DNA of 64,000 nt from CAZTNW01 sp964614945. GTDB taxonomy: Bacteria > Caldisericota > JANLFM01. Of this stretch, positions 7,367 through 16,923 are shown piece by piece. The DNA is taken from assembly GCA_964614945.1 (NCBI GenBank), contig CAZTNW010000004.1, forward strand, positions 62,001-126,000, in the 5' to 3' direction. Made by a program: the position numbers and the translations under genes. The first letter of the stretch is position 1, and the number at the start of each line of letters is the position of its first letter. The notes below the pieces were generated by a model. That model did not search any database. It was not told the origin of the DNA and saw nothing but the letters and a program-made list of their open reading frames with translations.

Positions 7367-10090
7367 ATGGTGAGAAGATTCAGGGGAATGCTGGGGCTGG
7401 GCATTTCCGCTTTGCTCCTCTGCTTCCTCGTTTCCTGCGCCGGTCCGGCTGTAACGACGCCTATTGCCACTACAACTAAAGCAGCAGCTAAGACGAAGGT
7501 TACTACAGAGGACCTCTTGCTGATAGACCAGCTTCTGTTAAACGGAAAATTTGAGCAAGCGGTGAGGATGCTCCAGGAGCTGCAACAATTGGAGCCACAG
7601 AACCTGCTGGTGCAGGAGAAGTTGCAGCAGGCGGCGGGAGAGCTGAAATTCTTCGAGGCTCAGAATTTGATGGCCCTGGGTGCCTATCAGGAAGCGCTCA
7701 AAAAAATTCAGGGAGCCCTGGACTTGCTCCCAAATGACCCCAGGTTATTCCTGGCCCAGGATGAGGCTAACCTGAAATTAGGCCAGCAGTACCTGGATTT
7801 TCTTGAGGTGGAAAAAGCGGGGGAGGCTTTATCTCGCGTATCTTTTGATCAAAACCTGCGCCTCCAGGCTCAAGCGCTGATTACAACAGACTTGCCGGCT
7901 CTGGAGTATACGAAGAAGGGCTATGCGGCTCTGGCAGAGAACAATTATGCCAAGGCCCTCGGCTTTTTTAAAGCCGCCCTGCAGCTTAAGCCGGACCTGG
8001 AGAAAGCCCTTTCGGGCCAGAAAGCTGCAGAGACATTGATCGCCAGTCGTCCCGCGCCCGCCCCTCCTTATTCGCCACCTGCGGTTTCTCCCCCGGCCTA
8101 CACGGAACAATCCACGTCCATTCCTGCTCCTGCACCTACCGAGGAGACAGGAGGCTGGGAAAAATCGGAGTCCTCTTCAATCCCAACTGACTGGTCCGCT
8201 TTCAAGGAGTGGATGGAGAGTGAGATCGATCGGCTGATGGGAGGAAACTCTATTGACGAAAACCCGATCCTTGAATTTCAGAACCAGAGCCTGCAGGAAG
8301 ATCCCCAGGCTTATAGCTACCTCTCGGAATCCGATTTTGCCAACTCTCTCTACCTTTCAGCACTCAAGGTTTATGGGGAGCGGGCCCTCTATCTAGCGAG
8401 CGAAATATCCAGGCTTTTTCCTCTCCCTACTCCCTTGGACCCGCAGTTCGTCTTGACCCAGAAGCGTATTTCCCGCCTGACTCGGGACGTCAATTTTGTC
8501 CGGGATGGATTGAATGGGTTGAAGCCGCCCACCCTGTTTCGAGAGACTCATCTGCAATTGAGCCAGCTTATCGAGGCGGAGGCCGGTGCCCTCTCCGCCG
8601 TCTGGACCAGGATGATCTTCACCCCTCTAAGCGTGAGCCAGCTTTCCTCCCTTTCACAGGCATATGTAGATGCTTTTGACAGGGCCCAGGCCATCACCCT
8701 CATGATTCCCCTCGAGCAGTTACCGCGCTGGACCCAGATAAGAAAGTATTACATAGAAGCCACCCTCAATGCCTATATGTTAGCCGAGGTGGCGCGGGAC
8801 TTCGAGGATCTGCTGCCCCTGCCCCGGGTTTTCCCGACAGGGACACCTGTTTATTCGCCAGCCGTCAGCTTTGGCAATGTGCGAGCACAGTTGCGAGCGA
8901 GCAACGCCGCGCCCAGGGTGAATGAAGAATTGACCATCACTCTGATTACCTTTAACACTTCCACAGTCACTGTTTTTACCACCATTCGGGCCTCACTTCC
9001 TCCCGCTGTCTCTCTCTTAGATCAAGGAGCGGGAAGTTACAGTCTGGAGAACGGAGAGGCACGTCTCGTTTGGGATAGTATTCTTCTTCCTCCCCAGACT
9101 ATCAGCCCCACCGCGAGCGAGGAAAGGCGCTTCACCGAACTTGACTTCAAAGTGAAAGTCAAGGAAGAGGCCCTGGGGCAAACCCTTGATTTTCGGATTT
9201 GGATATCAGGTGAGCAGGGACAAGCGACGCCTTATGTCTCCTCGGGAGGAATGAGTTTACAATTAGAGGTCGATAGAGGGTCGGCTCACCCGGGGGATTT
9301 CCTCGATTACACCTGCCGGCTAATATCCAGCAACGTTCTCCCCTTGGACTTTCAATTGAATTTTTCCCTGCCGGGGAACACGACCTTGGTGGGCACCAAC
9401 CCGCCGGCATCCACTTTCAACCAGTTTGCGGGACAGTTGTCCTGGGTTGGCACAGCTTTACCGGGATCAACCAGCCTGTTTAAAGTGAGGGTGCAGATTA
9501 ACCCCTCCCTTCCCCCAGGTTCGTTGATAGCCTATGCCCAGGCCATTCTGAGCGGGGCCAATGCCTTAACCACCCCTAACCTCCTTGTTTCCGTAATCAA
9601 GAAGGACCAGGCGGGCAAATTGGCTGAAACGCTGTCCCTTCCAGTTGGAACTGGGGCCGAACCAGGTTATCGTTCCACCCTCGATGAGGTCGTACGCCTC
9701 GTCAGGTACTCAGAGAACCTACATTTCAATATTTCTGCCACCAGGACACCGACCGATCTGGATCCGGTCTCCCAGGAGAACCTTAGACGGGCGGCCAAGG
9801 AGCTGGCCAGCACCCTCTACTGGATACCGATCAAATGGGCCTCCCTCTCCCAGTTGCCCTTCGAGTATTTTGTCGGCTACCCCGCCTATTCCTCCGGGGA
9901 TGTGGATGCCCCCAATGCCCAGGGCCTTTTTGATCCTGTAACAGGGCTTGTGGAAAAGGATCCTTCCTCTTTCTTCACTATCTCGGCCGACCTCACTTAC
10001 CATTTTGGCCATCCCGGCGAGTGGAAGGACATGATAGAATGGCTGCGAGCGCAATTGCTCCAGCGCCTGGCGGAAATCGGATACCGTTAG
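7367..10090 (+). CDS. Large lipoprotein with TPR-like repeats and Ig/DUF11-like modules
   Basis: A 907-residue secreted lipoprotein of no family I can name. The signal peptide ends in the lipobox LLCFLVSC|AG (about residue 25), followed by a Thr/Ala-rich tether. Residues about 45-225 are helical TPR-like repeats (QLLLNGKFEQAVRMLQEL, NLMALGAYQEALKKI, GYAALAENNYAKALGFF). A Pro-rich linker (about 228-262) leads into a helical middle region, and residues about 500-750 look like two beta-sandwich modules of the DUF11/CARDB type (for example VPAAPRVNEELTIT-like and PGDFLDYTCRLISS). ATG 7367 is preferred over TTG 7364 because of the strong AAGGAAGGAGAG site. It lies 26 bases after the PilP-like gene and 13 before the SLH gene, so it is probably a pilus-associated surface or pore-substitute component. 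That role is inference. Confidence 0.7.
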   Translation: MVRRFRGMLGLGISALLLCFLVSCAGPAVTTPIATTTKAAAKTKVTTEDLLLIDQLLLNGKFEQAVRMLQELQQLEPQNLLVQEKLQQAAGELKFFEAQNLMALGAYQEALKKIQGALDLLPNDPRLFLAQDEANLKLGQQYLDFLEVEKAGEALSRVSFDQNLRLQAQALITTDLPALEYTKKGYAALAENNYAKALGFFKAALQLKPDLEKALSGQKAAETLIASRPAPAPPYSPPAVSPPAYTEQSTSIPAPAPTEETGGWEKSESSSIPTDWSAFKEWMESEIDRLMGGNSIDENPILEFQNQSLQEDPQAYSYLSESDFANSLYLSALKVYGERALYLASEISRLFPLPTPLDPQFVLTQKRISRLTRDVNFVRDGLNGLKPPTLFRETHLQLSQLIEAEAGALSAVWTRMIFTPLSVSQLSSLSQAYVDAFDRAQAITLMIPLEQLPRWTQIRKYYIEATLNAYMLAEVARDFEDLLPLPRVFPTGTPVYSPAVSFGNVRAQLRASNAAPRVNEELTITLITFNTSTVTVFTTIRASLPPAVSLLDQGAGSYSLENGEARLVWDSILLPPQTISPTASEERRFTELDFKVKVKEEALGQTLDFRIWISGEQGQATPYVSSGGMSLQLEVDRGSAHPGDFLDYTCRLISSNVLPLDFQLNFSLPGNTTLVGTNPPASTFNQFAGQLSWVGTALPGSTSLFKVRVQINPSLPPGSLIAYAQAILSGANALTTPNLLVSVIKKDQAGKLAETLSLPVGTGAEPGYRSTLDEVVRLVRYSENLHFNISATRTPTDLDPVSQENLRRAAKELASTLYWIPIKWASLSQLPFEYFVGYPAYSSGDVDAPNAQGLFDPVTGLVEKDPSSFFTISADLTYHFGHPGEWKDMIEWLRAQLLQRLAEIGYR

Positions 10091-10103
10091 AAAGAGGAGT
10101 ACC

Positions 10104-11753
10104 ATGAAAAAGCTTTTGATCATCCTTCTTGCCATTCTCCCGCTCGCCTCAGTGCTTCCGGCGAACGCGGAGAACTTTCGTCCTTATCTCGCCGTGAACG
10201 CGACTGAGAGGCTCACCGTAGCGGATGTGGTCTCCCCGCGTTATTCCCCGGACGGCTCTTATATCGCCTTCATCGCCAAGGGACCCTCAAATACGATCGT
10301 TTATGCCGACCCGGACGGCTCGAACCAGCGGCAGGTCGCATTCATCGTCAATCCGATTTGGTCTTTGAATTTCAAGCCGGACGGGAGAAAATTGGTCTTG
10401 ATTGTAGCGACCACAGGGAAAGAGACCGGTCAAGTCTACACCGACGTGGTGACGGTGGGAGCTGATGGCAAGAACGTGAAGTTTCTCACCAACAGTACCA
10501 ACTATAATTCCGATCCCCTCTTCCTTCCCGATGGAAGGATCGCCTTCACCTCGCAGAGCGACGGTATCTATCAGGTCTGGGTGATGGACGAGGAGGGTAA
10601 AGATCAGAAAATGTGGATAAATCCAGGTCTCGAGCCCATACTGCTGGGGGTTTCACCAAGCCGGCCCGAAGTCCTGTTCATGGGGTACCCAGCTGGCTCC
10701 TCCATCCCTCAGCTTTTCCTCGCTGATCTCAGTGGGGGGAATGTCCGCCAGATTACCACTGTGGCCGAAGGAGCCAGGGCAGGTGTCTTTTCTCCTAACG
10801 GAGAACGCATCGCTTTTGTGGCTGGCGAGGAAGGCAAGCAGACGGTTGCCCTCGTGAACAGAGATGGCTCAAACCAATATTACCTGGCCTCTATGCAGAC
10901 ATCCCTCTGGCGTCCCTCCTGGTCCCCTGACGGAGAGTTTATCGTCTTTCCCGCCCTGGATAGTGTGGACCAGAAGTACCGCATTTACTCTGTCCTCCCA
11001 AGTGGTGAGGATCTCAAACTGCTCTCTCCTGATTTCTTACCTTCCGTCTCCTCCCAGCTGCAATGGCGCCCTGATTCCATGGAGGTTATTTTCCTGGCTC
11101 AAGGAGATTCGGGTACCAACAACATCTGGCGGATGAAACTACAGTGCATTATTCCGACTCCGTCCCCATCTCCCACGCCCACTCCCACCTCATCTCCCTC
11201 TCCCGCAGAGGAGGGCTTCTCCGATATCGCCGGCCTTTGGGCGGAAAGCAACATCCTCGCTTTGAAGGAGATGGGAGTGATCCAGGGCTATCCCGATAGC
11301 ACCTTCCGCCCCGCTAAAAATTTGACTCGCGTCGAATTTGCTGCGTTCCTCCTCCGCCTTCTCGGGTTCCCGGAGGCACATGACCTGGAGCCGTTTTTCC
11401 TCGATCTTTCCTCTGCTCATTGGGGGTTTGGCACGGTGCAGGCGCTAGTCCTGAAAAAAATAGTGGCCAAGGACACCAGCTTTTTCCCAGAAGAGAATAT
11501 AACCCGCCTGGAGATTATTCAGTGGGAGGTGCGAGCGCTCGGACTTGAGGACAAGACTTACTACCGTTCCCTTCCCTCATTTCCTTTTTCCGACCTGGAT
11601 GATCTTTCCGAGCTTGAGAAGAAATATGTAGCGACCGCCTATGAGCTCGAGCTGATCGATGGATATCCGGATGGTACTCTTCGCCCCTTCGGCTTTGCCA
11701 CACGGGCGGAGGCCACCGCCCTACTCTTCCGCTTGAATGGGAACCTGAACTGA
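10104..11753 (+). CDS. Secreted TolB-like beta-propeller with C-terminal SLH domains
   Basis: Residues 1-23 are a signal peptide (MKKLLIILLAILPLASVLPANA). Residues about 35-345 contain repeated PD40/TolB-type propeller blades (YSPDGSYIAF, FSPNGERIAF, WSPDGEFIVF, WRPDSMEVIF). A Pro/Ser/Thr linker of about 20 residues follows, then three S-layer homology units (about 372-425, 435-485, 495-549) with the typical F-x-D-I...GVIQGYPDSTFRP and ELIDGYPDGTLRP cores. SLH domains bind secondary cell-wall polymers, so the protein should be anchored at the cell surface and present a propeller. RBS AAAGAGGAG precedes ATG 10104. Its position at the end of the pil operon suggests an envelope role linked to pili; the substrate is unknown. 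Confidence 0.85.
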   Translation: MKKLLIILLAILPLASVLPANAENFRPYLAVNATERLTVADVVSPRYSPDGSYIAFIAKGPSNTIVYADPDGSNQRQVAFIVNPIWSLNFKPDGRKLVLIVATTGKETGQVYTDVVTVGADGKNVKFLTNSTNYNSDPLFLPDGRIAFTSQSDGIYQVWVMDEEGKDQKMWINPGLEPILLGVSPSRPEVLFMGYPAGSSIPQLFLADLSGGNVRQITTVAEGARAGVFSPNGERIAFVAGEEGKQTVALVNRDGSNQYYLASMQTSLWRPSWSPDGEFIVFPALDSVDQKYRIYSVLPSGEDLKLLSPDFLPSVSSQLQWRPDSMEVIFLAQGDSGTNNIWRMKLQCIIPTPSPSPTPTPTSSPSPAEEGFSDIAGLWAESNILALKEMGVIQGYPDSTFRPAKNLTRVEFAAFLLRLLGFPEAHDLEPFFLDLSSAHWGFGTVQALVLKKIVAKDTSFFPEENITRLEIIQWEVRALGLEDKTYYRSLPSFPFSDLDDLSELEKKYVATAYELELIDGYPDGTLRPFGFATRAEATALLFRLNGNLN

Positions 11754-11766
11754 AGCGTCTCTCAAA

Positions 11767-14490
11767 TCATTGATTGCCAGAGGCGGTTTCTTCAGCCTCG
11801 GGCAAAGGTGGCAGGTATACTGTGACCTGTGTTCCCTGTTGCGTCCCACTCTTTAACAGGATTTTTCCGCCGTGGGCCTGGGCGATGAGCCTGGCCACGT
11901 AGAGCCCTAGGCCGGTACCCGGCATACGTCTTTTTTGTGACTCGCTTCCCCGCTGAAAAGGTTCAAAAATGCTCTTAATTTCTGCTGAGGGGATTCCCGC
12001 GCCCTGGTTGTGCACGATCACTCTCGCCGTACCATTTGTTTCCTCGAGGGAGATTTTCACCTCGCTGCCGGCTGGAGAGAACTTGAGGGCATTTGTAATG
12101 ATATTCTCCAGCATGCGCTCGACTGCCTCGGCGTCAAGCCTCAGGGGATGGATATCCCTCAGGTTGAGGGAGAATCTTATCCCTCTGGTGCGCGCGTAGA
12201 TAATGTTATCCTCGATCACTTTGACGAGCAGGGGTTTTAAATCAACGAGTGAGGGCAGCAGTTTAAATCCTGTGCTCATAGAGCGCTGGCTGTCCAGGAC
12301 ATTGTCGATCAGGCGGCGCAGGCGGGAGAGGTTTCTCTCTAAAGTCCCGCTGTACTCTAAGAAACGATCCTTCCAGTTCTCAGGTGGTAGCATCCTGGAC
12401 AATTCAAACGCCGCCCCGATATTCATCAGAGGGGCTTTCATCTCATGTGTAATTGAGAACATGGCATCTATCCGGGCTTTTTGTACCTCTTCCTCGAACC
12501 TTTTGCGCTCGCTGATGTCGCGCGCGGCCCCCTGGATCCCGACGATTGTCCCCTCGGCGTCCGTTAGAGCCGCGCTGTTGATGGCGACTGGCACCTTTCC
12601 CCCGTCAGCCCGGAGCAAAACTATTTCGTAGGGAACTACCATTTCCCCCGCCAGCCGCTGACGGAATTTGTCCTTCAGGAATTGGTGGCAGGCGGGATCT
12701 ACGAATTCGAAGATATTGTGATGAATCAGATCGGTAGGGTTGTGGCCGGTGAGCTTCTCTACGGCGGAGCTCACATAGGTGATTTCGCCTACGGGGGTAA
12801 GTGTGAATACGGTATCCAGCATGTTCTCCACCAGGCTGCGGTATTTTTCCTCGCTCGCCCGCAAGGCCTCCTCCGCCTTTTTTCTCTCGGTGGTATCCAC
12901 GCCGATGAAAATACTCCCCAGCGATTCCCCTGCCGAGTCCTCAAGCTGACGGCCATACCAGGAGATCTGCCGCCACTCTCCGTCTTTCCTGCGAACCGTG
13001 GACGCTAAATCGGCCGAGGTGATTTTGCTTATATCCCGAGCTAGCTCCATTTGCTTCTTCAGGTAATCAGGATCCGGGTAAAGCCACTCCCAAACTTTCT
13101 GCGAATGGAGCACCTCCTCTTTCGAGAAGCCGGAAAGAAGCTCGGCTCCTTTGTTCCAGAACGTAATGTTCCCCTCTCGATCCAGGACGTCGATCCACAC
13201 AAGCGGCGTTTCCAGCATTTGCTCCTGGAAGCGCAGGAGCGAGGAGAGTCTCTCCTCTGTCAATTTCCGCCGAGTAATTTCGTGCGCGTGCGCAATTATA
13301 CCGGTGGGCTCACCGCTTTCGTCGCGGATAGCTACCTTAATAATCTCGAAGTAGTGCTGTGAGCCATCCGCTGCTCTTAGGTTTTCTTCCGATTTTACCG
13401 GACCCTCTCCCTCTAAGGCTGCCCGGTCCGAGCGCAGGCAGAACTCCGCCGCTTCAAGCGACATAATATCGCCGCTCGTTTTGCCAATGATTTCATCCTC
13501 TCTCAGATTGAAGTAACCCGCAAAGGCCGGGTTGACGCGTACGTACTTCCCCTCCGTGTCCTTGTAGAAAATGAGGTCCGGGCAGCAATCGATCAGGAGG
13601 GAGAGCTGTTCCCTCGTCTTTTTTAATTCCTCCCTCTCCTGCATCCTATTTATGGCACTCACAACGTGATCGGCGAGGAGGAGGAACAATTTCTCGTCCT
13701 CTTGATCAAAGTGAATCCGGGGATCATAACTCTGGACGACGATTGCCCCGATCGTCTCTTCTCCTTCCTTAAGGGGTGCACCCAGCCAGCTTTCCGGAGT
13801 CTCTCCCAACTTTTCTACTTTCTCGGAGCGGATGAGCCTCTCGTAGTCCTCCCGCCTGACGAGCAGGAGGGGTTTTCCTCGCTTGAGGACGAACTCTGTT
13901 AGCCCTTTGCGCGGCCTTCTCGGCAGAGCAGTTCGGGTGTGCTGATCCTTAAAGAAAGGAAAGGTGAGCAGGCCATTTTTTGCTTCCTGCAGGCAGACGT
14001 AAAAATTCTCCGCATACATCAGTTTTTCCAGGGCGCAATGGAGAGAGGAATAGAAGCCCTGGAGGTCCTCGAGGGAAGCAGTGGCCTCCGATATCCGGTA
14101 GAGGAAGTCCTTTAAGTACTCAGCCCGCTTGCGCTCAGTACATTCCTCTATTAATCCCTCTATTTCTCCGGGACTCTCTCCTGGCCAGGAGCAATCCCTC
14201 AGCCAGACTGTCTTTCCGTCCCGCCTGATCAATCTGTATTCGTGCTCAAAAGGCCGGCCGGTCTTAAAATCATCGAATAGGCGGAGGAGGGTGTCTTGGT
14301 CCTCGGGGTGAATGATCGAAAGCCAGAAAGAATGGTCGTCCTCCAGCCGGTCGGGAGGATAGCCCGTCCGAAGACTGAGGAAATTAGCGCGAAGGGGAAA
14401 GGGAGAAACAGTTGAACGGGAATCCCTTCGGTAGAAAAAAATCCTCGCCCCAATGTTTTCCGTCTCTTGCCCCTTCGTACTTCGCATCAC
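11767..14490 (-). CDS. Soluble multi-PAS/GAF sensor histidine kinase
   Basis: A 907-residue kinase without membrane segments. Order from the N-terminus: a PAS_3-type domain (about 30-125), a GAF domain (about 140-300), three PAS domains (about 310-425, 430-550, 555-675), HisKA (about 680-750) with the phospho-acceptor in SITHEMKAPL, and HATPase (about 790-900) with N box ENIITNALKFS and G2 box GTGLGLYVAR. The G1 box reads HNQGAGI, so the usual D-x-G Asp is Asn, which may affect ATP handling. It probably senses a cytoplasmic signal. The start is GTG 14490 or ATG 14487, with AGAGG just upstream. No response regulator is adjacent; the kinase module resembles the two kinases at 29371-34920. Confidence 0.9.
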   Translation of the reverse strand: MMRSTKGQETENIGARIFFYRRDSRSTVSPFPLRANFLSLRTGYPPDRLEDDHSFWLSIIHPEDQDTLLRLFDDFKTGRPFEHEYRLIRRDGKTVWLRDCSWPGESPGEIEGLIEECTERKRAEYLKDFLYRISEATASLEDLQGFYSSLHCALEKLMYAENFYVCLQEAKNGLLTFPFFKDQHTRTALPRRPRKGLTEFVLKRGKPLLLVRREDYERLIRSEKVEKLGETPESWLGAPLKEGEETIGAIVVQSYDPRIHFDQEDEKLFLLLADHVVSAINRMQEREELKKTREQLSLLIDCCPDLIFYKDTEGKYVRVNPAFAGYFNLREDEIIGKTSGDIMSLEAAEFCLRSDRAALEGEGPVKSEENLRAADGSQHYFEIIKVAIRDESGEPTGIIAHAHEITRRKLTEERLSSLLRFQEQMLETPLVWIDVLDREGNITFWNKGAELLSGFSKEEVLHSQKVWEWLYPDPDYLKKQMELARDISKITSADLASTVRRKDGEWRQISWYGRQLEDSAGESLGSIFIGVDTTERKKAEEALRASEEKYRSLVENMLDTVFTLTPVGEITYVSSAVEKLTGHNPTDLIHHNIFEFVDPACHQFLKDKFRQRLAGEMVVPYEIVLLRADGGKVPVAINSAALTDAEGTIVGIQGAARDISERKRFEEEVQKARIDAMFSITHEMKAPLMNIGAAFELSRMLPPENWKDRFLEYSGTLERNLSRLRRLIDNVLDSQRSMSTGFKLLPSLVDLKPLLVKVIEDNIIYARTRGIRFSLNLRDIHPLRLDAEAVERMLENIITNALKFSPAGSEVKISLEETNGTARVIVHNQGAGIPSAEIKSIFEPFQRGSESQKRRMPGTGLGLYVARLIAQAHGGKILLKSGTQQGTQVTVYLPPLPEAEETASGNQ

Positions 14491-14573
14491 CCTCTAAAAC
14501 CTTAGAGGAAGATTACTTCTTTTTCCTTAGCTTGGCAAGGGTTTACAAGGTGCCCAATTGCTCAGGCGGACAA

Positions 14574-15749
14574 TCAAACCAATCCATGCTCGGAATGCTT
14601 ACGCGCGATACTTTGGGCGAGATCATTGAGCGAGAGCAAATCCTCCTCTTTAGGGAACCCTTTAGCCAGCACCGGTCCCAGGACCTCTGCTTGGAGGTTA
14701 GGGATCAATACCTGGAGTATTTCTACCGCGCGCGTACTCCATCCATAGGAGCCGATTACGCCGAGAAAGAGGGCTTTTGGTCTCAGGGCGTTGACCAGAA
14801 CGGCCGCGTCCGCCACGAGAGGATGCGGACCCCCAAGCACCGTGGGGCAGCCAAGGACAATGGATCCGGCATCGACGAGGGACATGGCCAGCTTCCCTAA
14901 ATCGGTGATGCTGAGATCAAAATGGGCCACCCTGACCCCTTTTTCCATCAGGGCGACTGAGAGATGATCCACCATCTTCCGGGTGCTGCCGTGCATGGAA
15001 GTATAGGCGACCAGGACCTCATTGCGCGGAGGGGCGGAAACCCAATTTCGGTATGCCTCTAAGATAAAGGAAGGTCTACGGTAGATAGGCCCATGGCTCG
15101 GGGCAATTAGTTCTATCGCCAGAGGGGCAAGCTTTTCCAGGTTCTTCCGGATGATGCTGCGGAAAGGCATCATGATTTCCGCGTAGTAGCGCTTGGCCGG
15201 TTCGTATACACGCCCCTCTTCTTCGTAGAGCTCAGAGGTGGCCAGATGGGAACCGAAGAGATCACAGCTGAAAAGGATTCGCTCCTTCTCCAGGTAACTC
15301 ACCATCGTCTCCGGCCAATGCACCCAGGGAGTATGGATGAAGCGCAGGGCCATTCCTCCTAGGTCCAGTTCTTCCCCGTCCTCGACAGTGATGACCTTCC
15401 CCTCTGGAATGGAGAGATGATCGATGAGGATGCCTTTGCCCTTAGGGGTCGCCACTACTTGGGCAGCAGGATACCTGCTCAAAACATGGGGGATCGACCC
15501 GGAGTGGTCCTGCTCGGCATGGTGGGAGATCAGAAAATCCACCCTTTCTATTTCCTCCAACTGTGCTAAAAGGGTGGACACCATAGGAGGGTCTACCGTA
15601 TCGAGGAGGGCTACCTTTTCCTCACCACGAACCAGATATGCGTTGTAGCTTGTGCCATCAGGCAAGGGGATTAGGGAATCGAAGAGGCGCCTGTTCCAAT
15701 CTATTGCTCCCAGCGCCCAGACATCCTCGCTTACCTTTCTTAATCTCAT
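14574..15749 (-). CDS. A-type flavoprotein (flavodiiron protein, FprA-like)
   Basis: Flavodiiron proteins reduce O2 to water and/or NO to N2O, using electrons from F420H2, rubredoxin or NADH, and protect anaerobes from oxygen. The N-terminal metallo-beta-lactamase-like diiron domain carries the H-x-E-x-D-H ligand set in SHHAEQDHSG (about residue 80) plus later His and Asp ligands (THTPWVHWPE, CDLFGSHL, PSHGPIY). The C-terminal flavodoxin domain starts near residue 255 with AYTSMHGSTRKMV as FMN loop. The open frame reaches 15767, but ATG 15749 with AAAGGAG about nine bases upstream gives the typical start MRLRKVSEDVWALGAIDW. 391 residues, usual length. No rubredoxin partner is seen nearby. Confidence 0.95.
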   Translation of the reverse strand: MRLRKVSEDVWALGAIDWNRRLFDSLIPLPDGTSYNAYLVRGEEKVALLDTVDPPMVSTLLAQLEEIERVDFLISHHAEQDHSGSIPHVLSRYPAAQVVATPKGKGILIDHLSIPEGKVITVEDGEELDLGGMALRFIHTPWVHWPETMVSYLEKERILFSCDLFGSHLATSELYEEEGRVYEPAKRYYAEIMMPFRSIIRKNLEKLAPLAIELIAPSHGPIYRRPSFILEAYRNWVSAPPRNEVLVAYTSMHGSTRKMVDHLSVALMEKGVRVAHFDLSITDLGKLAMSLVDAGSIVLGCPTVLGGPHPLVADAAVLVNALRPKALFLGVIGSYGWSTRAVEILQVLIPNLQAEVLGPVLAKGFPKEEDLLSLNDLAQSIARKHSEHGLV

Positions 15750-15826
15750 TGTCGCCGCTCCTTTCAAAAAGGATTATTCATTCATGGAACAAATAAGAAG
15801 CGGAAATCATTCGCTCAAATCTCCTT

Positions 15827-16858
15827 TTACTGCCTCGCCCTTCTGGCTCGCACTTCATCTATGAGATTAACCGCTTCCTCGATTACCAGAAGCGGCTCTT
15901 CGAGATGGATATCCTGCGCGCTGTTTTGAGCCACAATCCAGCTATTATGTTCGGAGAGTTTCAGATAATTCCGGGTGAGCTCTTCCCGCATTCTCTCTAC
16001 CTGCCGCGCCTCCCCTTCAGGCACTCCCCAGCGCACCATCTCCCTGATCATACGGCTCGAAGAATGGTAGATAATCTTCAGAGGAAAGTGCAGTTTCTTC
16101 AGATCCTGTAAGGCTCTCAGGTTTTCCCTGACTACCTCCTCGTCTGATTCCACCAGGGCGGTGTCGTATGCCTTCACGAGGGAATGGCCCTCGACAAGGA
16201 GAACCTGCACATCCAGAGGAAGGTCCTGGTAGGCTTCAAATTGAGGGGATTTTTTCAAAGTCGAGCGGGCGAAGCCGAGGAGCGCAAACAATCGTCCCCG
16301 ACGGATCATGGGGGATTTGTTCCAGAAAAGTTTTCTCCAGTGGGGAGCATTCAGTTCGAGTAGGCGTTCCCTTTCAAGCGGCATGGGGTCAAGAAACAGC
16401 ATTCCCTCCACTTCCTGGGGGAAGAGTTTAGCGAAATGAAGACTGTAAATTGCTCCCTGGGAGTAGCTGAGAAAGAGGTAAGGGCCGGGGATGCTCTTTC
16501 GCTCCAGGAGAGCATGCAGCTCCCTGGCGATATTTTCACCTGTGCGGGGAAGCGGCCCTTTTTCGCTCCAGCCGTAACCGGCGCGATCGTAGGACACTAC
16601 CCGAGTGACCCTCGCCAGAGATGACTGAATCGGCCACCACTCGAACGAAGAAGCACCAAGCGCATTCTCGATGATTAAGGTCGGGCTCTCCTGGCCCTTT
16701 ATCAGAAGATAGAGGCCGAAGCCCCCCAGGTCCACCCTTTCTCCTGGTGGCAGCGGCTTTTTTTGCCAGCGTCTCCCTGCCAGGTAATTGACGATCACGC
16801 TCTGCAGAATGAGGATTACGAAGAGCATGAGGATCCCGAGAAGAATATAAGCAATCAT
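15827..16858 (-). CDS. Membrane-anchored alpha/beta hydrolase
   Basis: A 343-residue alpha/beta-hydrolase-fold protein with an N-terminal membrane helix (about residues 3-24) that probably anchors it facing outward. The core shows the strand-loop SYDRAGYGWSEKG typical of the fold and a nucleophile elbow SYSQG, an S-x-S-x-G variant of G-x-S-x-G, near residue 130. A late His in LSEHNSWIV is the likely catalytic base. GGGAGAG precedes ATG 16858. It lies 65 bases after the TetR gene on the same strand and may share its promoter. The substrate cannot be told from the sequence. Confidence 0.85.
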   Translation of the reverse strand: MIAYILLGILMLFVILILQSVIVNYLAGRRWQKKPLPPGERVDLGGFGLYLLIKGQESPTLIIENALGASSFEWWPIQSSLARVTRVVSYDRAGYGWSEKGPLPRTGENIARELHALLERKSIPGPYLFLSYSQGAIYSLHFAKLFPQEVEGMLFLDPMPLERERLLELNAPHWRKLFWNKSPMIRRGRLFALLGFARSTLKKSPQFEAYQDLPLDVQVLLVEGHSLVKAYDTALVESDEEVVRENLRALQDLKKLHFPLKIIYHSSSRMIREMVRWGVPEGEARQVERMREELTRNYLKLSEHNSWIVAQNSAQDIHLEEPLLVIEEAVNLIDEVRARRARQ

Positions 16859-16923
16859 TTTTACTCTCCCTTCATGAGGAGGGGTGAAAAAAGATCGTAG
16901 TACTGCGTTCCATGAGAGTTAGT

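Noticed and set aside
12203..12631. Plus-strand 142-codon open frame
   Set aside because: Antisense to the kinase domain of the 11767-14490 gene; Arg/Ser-rich shadow.
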